From NCBI GenBank assembly GCA_938049125.1, contig CALICR010000130.1:1-22431 (forward strand): a stretch of DNA of 22,431 bases. The letters run 5' to 3'. The notes under the pieces were generated by a model that searched no databases, had not been told where the DNA came from, and saw only the letters and a list, made by a program, of their open reading frames with translations. How positions within the stretch are numbered: the first letter of the stretch is position 1; the number at the start of each line of letters is the position of its first letter. Source of the stretch: an uncultured Clostridia bacterium. GTDB taxonomy: Bacteria; Bacillota; Clostridia; Oscillospirales; Oscillospiraceae. Below, one piece after another: positions 15,040 through 21,597 of the stretch. Position numbers and translations under genes: made by a program.

Positions 15040-17151
15040 ATGGAATATAAGACCACGCTTCGCATCACGTCGCTGGTGCTGGCCGTCCTCGTGGTGCTCG
15101 GCATCTTCGTGGGCCGCCTCTACCAGGTCCAGATCAACAAGTCTGAGGAGGCCTCGGCCTCGACGGACTCCTACACGTTCCTGACCCAGGTGCCCGCTGC
15201 CCGCGGCAACATCCTGGACCGGAACGGCACCGTCCTGGTCTCGAACCGGGCCAGCTACAACCTGACCATCAACGACTATATCATCTACAGCCCAAAGAGC
15301 ACGAACCAGAACCTGCTGACGCTTACCGCCAAGTGCGAGGAGCTGGGGCTGGAGTATACGGACCACCTGCCCATCTCCCGGGAGGCCCCCTATGCCTCCA
15401 CCTACAGCGACCTCAGCTCCAACTGGCAGAGCTACTTCAAGACCTACATGAGCGAGCGCGACCTGGACCCGGATATGACGGCCACCAGCCTCATGAAGCA
15501 GCTGCGGGAGACCTACCGCGTGCCCGAGGACTGGAGCGACGCCGATGCCCGCAAGGTGGTGGGCCTCCGCTATGAGCTGGAGCTGCGGCACTATGTCTAC
15601 GCCATCTCCACCTACGTGCTCTGCTACGACATCTCGCCCGACAGCCTCGCCACCATCATCGAGCTGAACATCCCCGGCGTCAACGTCGAGACCACCACGG
15701 TCCGCCAGTACAATACGACCTACGCGGCCCACATCCTCGGCAGTGTTGGCAAGATGACTGCCGAGGAGTATGAGGTCTACAAGGAGAAGGACTATTCCAT
15801 GGCCGCCTCTGTGGGCAAGGAGGGCTTCGAGCTGGCCTTCGAGGAGTACCTCCACGGCACCGACGGCGAGAAGAAGACCGTCATCTCCCAGGACGGCGAG
15901 GTCCTGGAGGAGAGCTACACCCGGGAGCCGGAGGCGGGAAAGAACGTCGAGCTCACCATCGACCTCGAACTCCAGACGGTGGCCGAGGACGCCCTGGCCA
16001 GCCACATCGAGGACATCCGCGAAAACGGCCTCCCGAACTCTAACAGCTCCGACAATGACGGCAACGGCAAGGATGCCGAGGGCGGCGCGGTGGTCGTCAC
16101 GAAGTGCAAGACCGGCGAGGTCCTGGCCTGCGCAAGCTACCCGACCTACAACCTCGCCACCTACTCCGAGGACTTCCAGACCCTGCTGGAGGACGACTAC
16201 GCGCCCCTCTACAACCGTGCGCTCCAGGCCATCTACAACCCCGGCTCCACCTTCAAGATGGTCACGGGCATCGCCGCAGTGGACAGCCTCGGCATAGATC
16301 CCCGTCAGGGCATCGAGGACGAGGGCAAGTACACCTACTACGAGGACGAGGGCTTCACGCCCATGTGTATGGTCTACAAGAACTACGGCGTCAACCACGG
16401 CTTGGTGGACCTGCGCCGGGCGCTGACCGTGTCCTGCAACTACTATTTCTACGAGGTCGCCAACGAGATCTATTATCAGTTCAACCACACCATCGACCCC
16501 ATTGACCAGGTGGCCAAGGCCATGGGCCTGGGCGAGCACACCGGTGTGGAGCTGTCCGAGTCCGTGGGCTACCGGGCCAACGCCGAGACGAAGGCCATGC
16601 TCTACCAGGACGATCAGCAGGGCTTCTACGGCGCCGACGCGCTCATGGCCGCCATCGGCCAGTCGGAAAACAAGTTCACGGTCATGCAGCTGGCGACCTA
16701 CGCCGCCACACTGGCCAACCGCGGCACCCGCTACCGCTCCACCTTCCTCCAGCGCGTCATCTCCGCCGACTACAACACCCTCATCAAGGAGAACCAGCCC
16801 GAGGTCGTGAGCCAGCTGGACATCTCCGAGGGGGCCATGTCCGCCATCCATGACGGCATGCTGGCCTGCTCCCGGGACACCACCGAGGGCACGGCCCGGA
16901 GCAGCTTCGCCGACTACCCCATCGACGTCTGCGCCAAGACCGGCACCGCCGAGCACGACGCCGGCGGCTCCAGCCACGCCTCCTTCGTCTGCTTCGCCCC
17001 GGCGGACGATCCGGAGATCGCCATTGCGATCTATGTCGAAAAGGGCGGCAGCGGCGCGTCCCTGGGCCGCATCGCCAAGAGCATCCTGGACGCCTACTTC
17101 GCCGAGGACGCCGCCGTCGAGGCCGTGTACCCCGAGGGCAGCATCCACTGA
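15040..17151 (+). CDS. mrdA: penicillin-binding protein 2, elongasome transpeptidase
   Basis: 703 aa class B PBP. One membrane anchor (about 7-27), the dimerisation domain with RGNILDRNGTVL, and the transpeptidase domain with all three catalytic motifs: S403-T-F-K406 (NPGSTFKM), S465-C-N467 and K633-T-G-T636. It crosslinks side-wall peptidoglycan together with RodA, MreC and MreD; the mreCD context favours PBP2 over SpoVD/FtsI. An N/S/D/G-rich insertion at about 330-345 precedes the strand GGAVVVTKCKTGEVLA. The ATG has GGGAGG 6 nt upstream, inside the end of mreD. Last gene of the unit; minCDE and rodA, often found next, are absent. Confidence 0.95.
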   Translation: MEYKTTLRITSLVLAVLVVLGIFVGRLYQVQINKSEEASASTDSYTFLTQVPAARGNILDRNGTVLVSNRASYNLTINDYIIYSPKSTNQNLLTLTAKCEELGLEYTDHLPISREAPYASTYSDLSSNWQSYFKTYMSERDLDPDMTATSLMKQLRETYRVPEDWSDADARKVVGLRYELELRHYVYAISTYVLCYDISPDSLATIIELNIPGVNVETTTVRQYNTTYAAHILGSVGKMTAEEYEVYKEKDYSMAASVGKEGFELAFEEYLHGTDGEKKTVISQDGEVLEESYTREPEAGKNVELTIDLELQTVAEDALASHIEDIRENGLPNSNSSDNDGNGKDAEGGAVVVTKCKTGEVLACASYPTYNLATYSEDFQTLLEDDYAPLYNRALQAIYNPGSTFKMVTGIAAVDSLGIDPRQGIEDEGKYTYYEDEGFTPMCMVYKNYGVNHGLVDLRRALTVSCNYYFYEVANEIYYQFNHTIDPIDQVAKAMGLGEHTGVELSESVGYRANAETKAMLYQDDQQGFYGADALMAAIGQSENKFTVMQLATYAATLANRGTRYRSTFLQRVISADYNTLIKENQPEVVSQLDISEGAMSAIHDGMLACSRDTTEGTARSSFADYPIDVCAKTGTAEHDAGGSSHASFVCFAPADDPEIAIAIYVEKGGSGASLGRIAKSILDAYFAEDAAVEAVYPEGSIH

Positions 17152-17182
17152 GCCGCGTCGATTCGGAATGGCAGAATCCACA

Positions 17183-17210
17183 ACCGCCCGCCGGGAAACC
17201 GGCGGGCGGT
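17183..17210 (+). terminator. strong hairpin at the end of the mreCD-PBP2 unit
   Basis: A 12-bp perfect GC-rich stem (17183-17194 with 17199-17210) closed by a GAAA tetraloop, 32 nt after the PBP2 stop. There is no T-tract after it, so it may act with Rho or as a 3' stabiliser rather than as a textbook intrinsic terminator. Confidence 0.6.
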
Positions 17211-17261
17211 GCCGCATATTGCCGGTTTTGCGCATAGATGCACGATTTCCGAAATTTCTGC

Positions 17262-17290
17262 TTGCAATTTCCGCGCCCGTATGCTATCTT
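17262..17290 (+). promoter_or_regulatory. sigma-A promoter of the uraA leader transcript
   Basis: TTGCAA (17262-17267), 17 nt, TATCTT (17285-17290), with TGC directly before the -10 (extended -10). It gives a leader of about 205 nt ahead of uraA. Confidence 0.7.
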
Positions 17291-17325
17291 AGCGAGGATA
17301 AAATTTGGAAGGGAGGGCGATCCTC

Positions 17326-17400
17326 ATGAAAAAGCTGCTGCTGATTCTTGAGCTTCGTGCTCCTGTTTTTGTGCCCGGGGCGGGAATTTTGGCGGCGTAA
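17326..17400 (+). CDS. 24-codon leader reading frame upstream of uraA (uORF or signal-peptide relic)
   Basis: ATG with a good ribosome-binding site (GGAAGGGAGGG ending about 8 nt upstream) opens MKKLLLILELRAPVFVPGAG and stops at 17400. It could be a regulatory leader peptide for uraA. Alternatively it is the start of a dead secreted-protein gene: a one-base shift near 17347 would make it read on as MKKLLLI-LSFVLLFLCPG, a good lipoprotein-like signal peptide. In that shifted frame no stop occurs before uraA. Neither reading resembles a known protein. Confidence 0.45.
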   Translation: MKKLLLILELRAPVFVPGAGILAA

Positions 17401-17427
17401 GAACCGGCGGAAGTGTTCTCATTATCC

Positions 17428-17496
17428 CTCTTCTTTTTCCGTTTTCCGTTTCGTTTCGCTTCTGGAAACGTCTTGGGCACGCCGGAAAGAGAGGAG
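17428..17496 (+). promoter_or_regulatory. uraA leader hairpin covering the ribosome-binding site (candidate attenuator)
   Basis: CTCTTCTTTTTCCG (17428-17441) can pair without interruption with CGGAAAGAGAGGAG (17483-17496): 14 pairs, two of them G-U. The right arm contains the whole GAGGAG ribosome-binding site of uraA and is followed by A and six T residues, so the structure could act on translation or on transcription. The loop holds a second hairpin, CGTTTC (17452-17457) with GAAACG (17465-17470). A competing short pairing, CGGAAG (17408-17413) with TTTCCG (17436-17441), would release the site. The region between PBP2 and uraA holds no other gene. Confidence 0.5.
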
Positions 17497-17503
17497 ATTT
17501 TTT

Positions 17504-18853
17504 ATGGGAAAGAATGAAGAAGCGATCTATGACGCCCGGAAGCTCGGCTATCCGAAGATGCTGGTGCTGGGCTTCCAGCATATGTTCGCCATGTTCGGCG
17601 CAACGATCCTGGTCCCGATCCTGACGGGTCTGGATGTCTCCACCACGCTGCTGTTCGCCGGTCTCGGCACGCTGCTGTTCCACCTCATCACCGGCGGCAA
17701 GGTCCCGGCCTTCCTCGGCTCCTCCTTCGCCTTCCTCGGCGGCTACGCAGCCATCGCCCCGATGATCGACGGCCAGCCCAACACGGAAATGCTGCCCTAT
17801 GCCTGCTTCGGCGTCGCCTGCGCAGGCCTCGTGTATGTGGTGCTGTCCGCTTTGTTCAAGATGTTCGGCGCGCGCAAGGTCATGCGCTATTTCCCGCCGA
17901 TCGTCACCGGTCCGATCATCATTGCCATCGGTCTGAACCTGTCCTCCTCGGCGATCAATAACTGCACGGGCAACTGGCCCATCGCCATCGTCGCCATCGT
18001 GGTCATCATCGCCGCCAACATCTGGGGCAAGGGCATGATCAAGATCATCCCCATTCTGCTGGGCGTCATCGCCTCCTACCTTGTGGCGGTCATCACCGAG
18101 CCGTCCCTGCGCGCCACCATGGCGGAGACCATCGGCAGTGCCAAGTGGTTCGCGCTCCCGATCCATATGGAATCCACCGTGTTCGGTCTTTTCATGCGCG
18201 ATAATCTCGACACCCACCTGCTGCTGACCGCCTTTGTCACCATCGTTCCCCTGTCTCTTGCAACGATGGTCGAGCACATCGGCGACGTCTCCGCCATCTC
18301 CTCCACCTGCGGCAGAAACTTCATCGCGGATCCCGGTCTGCACCGCACCCTGATGGGCGACGGTCTGGCGACCACCCTTGCCGCCCTCTTCGGCGCGCCT
18401 GCCAACACGACCTACGGCGAAAACACCGGCGTTCTCGCGCTCTCCAAGATCTATGATCCCAGAGTCATCCGCATCGCGGCGGTGCTTGCCATGCTCTTCT
18501 CCTTCAGCCCGAAGTTCGCGGCGATCATCTCCTGTATGCCCAGCGGCACCATCGGCGGCGTGTCCCTGGTGCTCTACGGTATGATCTCCGCCGTCGGCGT
18601 CCGCAACGTCGTCGAAAACAAGGTGGACTTCACCAAGTCCCGCAATGTCCTCATCGCGGCACTGATTCTTGTTCTCTCCATCGGCATCACCGCCTCCAGC
18701 GCGGGCGCCATCGTCCTCGGGCCCATCAGCCTCTCCGGTCTGGCTGTCGGCTCCATCATCGGCATCCTGCTCAACGCCGTCATGCCCGGCAAGGACTATG
18801 AGTTCGGCACCGACGAGCAGGGCGACACCTCCGTCAACTTCATCGTGCAGTAA
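17504..18853 (+). CDS. uraA: uracil permease, NCS2 family (UraA/PyrP type)
   Basis: 449 aa integral membrane protein importing uracil by proton symport. It follows the UraA pattern throughout: LGFQHMFAMFGATILVP at the N-terminus, GTLLFHLITGGKVPAFLGSS, the VEHIGD motif with E257, and NTTYGENTGV with E306. These two glutamates have the same 49-residue spacing as the substrate-binding pair of E. coli UraA (E241/E290, as I recall). The C-terminal half has GTIGGVSLVLYGMISAVGVR and ENKVDF. Fourteen membrane segments are expected. The start is the ATG with GAGGAG 7 nt upstream; an open frame further upstream belongs to the leader. The leader may control translation, and the gene ends at its own strong terminator. 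Uracil is favoured over xanthine by motif similarity. Confidence 0.95.
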   Translation: MGKNEEAIYDARKLGYPKMLVLGFQHMFAMFGATILVPILTGLDVSTTLLFAGLGTLLFHLITGGKVPAFLGSSFAFLGGYAAIAPMIDGQPNTEMLPYACFGVACAGLVYVVLSALFKMFGARKVMRYFPPIVTGPIIIAIGLNLSSSAINNCTGNWPIAIVAIVVIIAANIWGKGMIKIIPILLGVIASYLVAVITEPSLRATMAETIGSAKWFALPIHMESTVFGLFMRDNLDTHLLLTAFVTIVPLSLATMVEHIGDVSAISSTCGRNFIADPGLHRTLMGDGLATTLAALFGAPANTTYGENTGVLALSKIYDPRVIRIAAVLAMLFSFSPKFAAIISCMPSGTIGGVSLVLYGMISAVGVRNVVENKVDFTKSRNVLIAALILVLSIGITASSAGAIVLGPISLSGLAVGSIIGILLNAVMPGKDYEFGTDEQGDTSVNFIVQ

Positions 18854-18865
18854 CAAAGCGCTTCG

Positions 18866-18900
18866 ACCCGCCCGGAATCCCCGGGCGGGTTGATTTTTTT
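18866..18900 (+). terminator. intrinsic terminator of uraA
   Basis: ACCCGCCCGG (18866-18875) pairs with CCGGGCGGGT (18881-18890) around a 5-nt loop, followed by TGA and seven T residues. Its end overlaps the next promoter's -35 box. Confidence 0.9.
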
Positions 18901-18917
18901 GCCGCTTCCGGTATAAT
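18890..18917 (+). promoter_or_regulatory. promoter of the DUF2500-mocR operon
   Basis: TATAAT at 18912-18917 with TTGATT at 18890-18895 (16-nt spacer). The -35 is built from the last base of the uraA terminator stem and its T-tract. Confidence 0.65.
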
Positions 18918-18949
18918 AAAAGAAAAAAGAACAGGAGGCGGGAGAAACG

Positions 18950-19291
18950 TTGGAAGGATTGTTTGGTCTGGCGGCGGTGTTCATCATGGTCGCCGCCGCG
19001 GCGGTGCTGGTCCGCTCCGTTGGGGAGTGGAACCGCAACAACCATGCGCCCCGGCTGACTGTGGCGGCGCAGATCGTGTCCCGCCACACCAGCATCTCGA
19101 CCCAGACCATGGGCGACGGCGCGATGCACACGACCACGACCCACTATGTGACCTTCGAGGTCGCCTCCGGCGACCGGATGGAGCTGCGCGTGCCCGGGCG
19201 CGAATACGGCCTCCTGACCGAGGGCGGCCGCGGCCAGCTCAGCTTCCGGGGCACGTGCTACCTCTCCTTCGAGCGGGGTGCGGGATGCTGA
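18950..19291 (+). CDS. DUF2500-family small membrane protein
   Basis: 113 aa. An N-terminal membrane helix (about 3-22, LFGLAAVFIMVAAAAVLV) precedes a small beta domain with the DUF2500 pattern: RLTVAAQIVSRH, the His/Thr-rich middle (TTTTHYVTFEVASGDRMELRVPGREYGLL) and the end GQLSFRGTCYLSFER. E. coli YhhM is the reference; the function is unknown. It starts with TTG, supported by GGAGG and GGGAG upstream and a promoter 33 nt before it. Its last codons overlap the mocR start by 7 nt, so the two genes are one operon. Confidence 0.85.
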   Translation: MEGLFGLAAVFIMVAAAAVLVRSVGEWNRNNHAPRLTVAAQIVSRHTSISTQTMGDGAMHTTTTHYVTFEVASGDRMELRVPGREYGLLTEGGRGQLSFRGTCYLSFERGAGC

Positions 19292-20652
19292 CCTACGACC
19301 TCCGGCATGGGGGACCGCAGCCCCTCTATGCCCAGCTCTATGAGGCCATCAAGGCAGACCTTCTCTCCGGAGCCATCCGGGGCGGGGAGAAGCTGCCCTC
19401 CAAGCGGCTGCTGGCCGGGCACCTCGGCGTCAGCAAGGTGACGGTGGAGACGGCCTACCAGCAGCTTCTGGCCGAGGGCTATCTGACGGTCCGGGAGAAG
19501 GTGGGCTACTTTGCCGAGGAGCTGACGCCGGTGGAGCCGGTGGCGGCCCTGCCGGAGCCGGAGGCCGCGCCGCTGCCCCTGCCCGTGTCCTCGGCGCGGC
19601 AGTTCCCGGCCTCGGTCTGGTCCCGGCTGACCCGGCGGGTGCTGCTGGAGCACAGTGAGCGGCTGCTGCTGCCGCTGCCCGGCGAGGGACTGCCGGAGCT
19701 GCGCCGGGCCATCGCCGGGGAGCTGCGGCGCTCCCGGGGCATGGCCGTGCGCCCGGCCCAGATCCTCATCGGCGCAGGGGCGGAATACTTCTACAATATC
19801 CTGATCCAGCTCCTGGGGCGGGACCGGTGCTACGGCCTCGAATCCCCGGGGCACCGGAAGATCGACGCGGTCTGCGGGGCCAATCAGGTCCGCGTCGCGC
19901 CCATCGCGCTGGACGAGAACGGCATCTCCATGGCGTCCCTGGCGGACAGCCCGGCGGACGTCCTCCACCTCTCCCCCTCTCACCAGTACCCGACGGGCAT
20001 CGTGACGCCGGTGCGGCGGCGGCAGGAGCTGCTCACCTGGGCCGAGGCCGCCGAGGGCCGCTACCTCATTGAGGACGACTACGACGCGGAGTTCCGCTTC
20101 TCCGGCCGCCCCATCCCGACGATGCAGAGCCTCGACCGCAGCGGCCGCGTCATCTATATGAACACCTTCTCCCGGACCATCGCGCCGTCGCTGCGCATCA
20201 GCTATCTGGTGCTGCCCCCGGCGCTCATGGAGGAGTACCGGCGGCGGCTGGGCTTTTACAGCTGCACCGTGCCCGCCATCGAGCAGATTACCCTGGCCCT
20301 CTTCCTCTCGGAGGGCTACTTTGAAAAGCACCTGAACCGGATGCGGAAGCACTACGGCGCGCTGCGCGGCGCCCTGCTGGGCGGCCTGCGAGCGAGCGGG
20401 GCCGGGCCGCACATCGCCGTCTCCGAGGAGGCGGCGGGGCTGCACATCCTGCTGCGCACGGCGGACGCACCGCCGCCGGACTTCTGCGCGGCCCTCTCCT
20501 TCGGCGGCCTGCGCGTCACGCCGCTCTCGCGCTACTTCATCGGTCCCCCGGCGGAGGACGCGGGGCGCAGCTTTGTGGTGGACTACAGCGACCTCGAGGA
20601 GGCGGAGATCCCCGCGGTCTGCGCCCGCCTCACGGCGCTGCTGATCGGCTAA
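19285..20652 (+). CDS. MocR/GabR-type GntR regulator with aminotransferase-like domain, PLP lysine replaced
   Basis: 455 aa. Residues 1-75 form a GntR winged helix (PLYAQLYEAIKADLLSG, KLPSKRLLAGHLGVSKVTVE, LLAEGYL). After a P/E-rich linker a class I aminotransferase-like domain follows (about 100-455) with GAGAEYFYN, SPSHQYPTGIVTPV, EDDYDAEFRF (263-272) and NTFSRTIAPSLRISYLVLP. In GabR-type regulators the lysine that binds PLP lies in FSK; here the codon is CGG, giving R297. The distance from D264 (of D-x-Y) to R297 is 33, the same as D279 to K312 in GabR as I recall. The Asp and Tyr partners remain. It probably senses an amino compound or PLP without forming an aldimine, or another ligand. 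Start: ATG overlapping the DUF2500 gene; only a weak ribosome-binding site, so coupling is likely. Confidence 0.92.
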   Translation: MLTYDLRHGGPQPLYAQLYEAIKADLLSGAIRGGEKLPSKRLLAGHLGVSKVTVETAYQQLLAEGYLTVREKVGYFAEELTPVEPVAALPEPEAAPLPLPVSSARQFPASVWSRLTRRVLLEHSERLLLPLPGEGLPELRRAIAGELRRSRGMAVRPAQILIGAGAEYFYNILIQLLGRDRCYGLESPGHRKIDAVCGANQVRVAPIALDENGISMASLADSPADVLHLSPSHQYPTGIVTPVRRRQELLTWAEAAEGRYLIEDDYDAEFRFSGRPIPTMQSLDRSGRVIYMNTFSRTIAPSLRISYLVLPPALMEEYRRRLGFYSCTVPAIEQITLALFLSEGYFEKHLNRMRKHYGALRGALLGGLRASGAGPHIAVSEEAAGLHILLRTADAPPPDFCAALSFGGLRVTPLSRYFIGPPAEDAGRSFVVDYSDLEEAEIPAVCARLTALLIG

Positions 20653-20660
20653 GTATAAAC

Positions 20661-20690
20661 AACCCCCCGGATGCATCGCATCCGGGGGTT
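20661..20690. terminator. shared convergent terminator between mocR and ribF
   Basis: A 13-bp stem with one bulged C (20661-20674 with 20678-20690; arms AACCCCCCGGATGC and GCATCCGGGGGTT) around ATC. Reading toward the left for ribF it is followed by GTTTATACTT; on the plus strand there is no T-tract. It lies 8 nt from either stop codon. Confidence 0.75.
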
Positions 20691-20697
20691 GCTGCTG

Positions 20698-21597
20698 TTA
20701 TGTCTCGTGTTCGGCAAAATAGGCCCGGGTCTCCGCCGCGTTGCGGCGGATTTCGGCCTGGAGTGCTTCGAGGGAGGGGAATTTGATCTCGCCCCGGAGC
20801 CTCCTGTAGAGGAAGACCCGTAGCTCGTGGCCGTAGAGGTCGCCGGAGAAATCGAGGATCCACGGCTCCACCACCGTCGGCGCACCGCTGGACACCGTGG
20901 GGCAGTTGCCAATGTTTGTGACGGCGAGATGCGTCTGGCCGTCGAAGGCGACCTTGGCGGCGTAGACGCCGAAGGGCGGCGTCAGCACCTCCGGCGGGAT
21001 CAGGATGTTGGCCGTGGGGATGCCGAGGGTGCGGCCCAGGCGCTTGCCCGTGACCACCGGCCCGCTGAGGCAGTGGGGATGGCCGAGGAACCGGGCCGCG
21101 GCCTCCATGTCGCCGCGCTCCAGCAGACCGCGCACCAGCGTCGAATGGACGGGCACACCGTCCAGGGACACCTCGTCGAGAACGTCGCAGCCGACGCCGT
21201 GGCGGGCGCAGGTCTCCTGAAGCAGTTGGGCCGTGCCCGCGCCGCGGAAGCCGAAGCGGTAGTCCGCGCCGCAGACCACGTGGACCGCGCCGAGGTCCCG
21301 CAGCAGGCAGTCCTCGATGAATTCCTGCCAGGGCAGCTCCATCATGGCGTGGCCGAAGTGGAGGAAAATGACCTCGTCGATGCCGTACTGGGTCTTCATC
21401 CAGTATTCCCGGTCCTGCCGGGAGGTGATGAGGGGCGTGGCGCGGCCTGAGATGAGGGCACTGGGGTGGCGGTCGAAGGTCATGACGGCGGCGGCGCAGC
21501 CGAGCTGGTCGGCCCGGAGCCGGGCCTGCCGCAGCAGCGCGCCGTGACCCAGATGGACGCCGTCGAAAAAGCCGAGGGCGATGACGCGTCTATCCAT
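20698..21597 (-). CDS. ribF: bifunctional riboflavin kinase / FMN adenylyltransferase
   Basis: 299 aa, normal for RibF, which makes FMN and FAD from riboflavin. The N-terminal nucleotidyltransferase has the GFFDGVHLGH signature (9-18), HFGHAMMELPWQEFI and the VVCGADYRFGFRGAG motif. The C-terminal flavokinase has VVTGKRLGRTLGIPTAN, FGVYAAKV, NIGNCPTV, VEPWILDFSGDLYG and a final EIKFPSLEALQAEIRR. The ATG lies inside the last codons of truB (8-nt overlap, ATGGATAG), with GAGGTG 6 nt upstream. Last gene of the truB-ribF operon. No FMN riboswitch is seen. Confidence 0.96.
   Translation of the reverse strand: MDRRVIALGFFDGVHLGHGALLRQARLRADQLGCAAAVMTFDRHPSALISGRATPLITSRQDREYWMKTQYGIDEVIFLHFGHAMMELPWQEFIEDCLLRDLGAVHVVCGADYRFGFRGAGTAQLLQETCARHGVGCDVLDEVSLDGVPVHSTLVRGLLERGDMEAAARFLGHPHCLSGPVVTGKRLGRTLGIPTANILIPPEVLTPPFGVYAAKVAFDGQTHLAVTNIGNCPTVSSGAPTVVEPWILDFSGDLYGHELRVFLYRRLRGEIKFPSLEALQAEIRRNAAETRAYFAEHET

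Noticed and set aside
13555..17235. Very long antisense open frame (over 1,200 codons) opposite maf, mreCD and PBP2
   Set aside because: It lies fully opposite genes with clear catalytic motifs, is dominated by V, G, A, D and H, and has no ribosome-binding site. High GC at third positions removes stops on the opposite strand.
17441..17500. Classical PyrR attenuator in front of uraA
   Set aside because: Only a loose match to the binding-loop sequence in the region of the ribosome-binding site; the standard anti-antiterminator, antiterminator and GC-rich terminator set is not visible.
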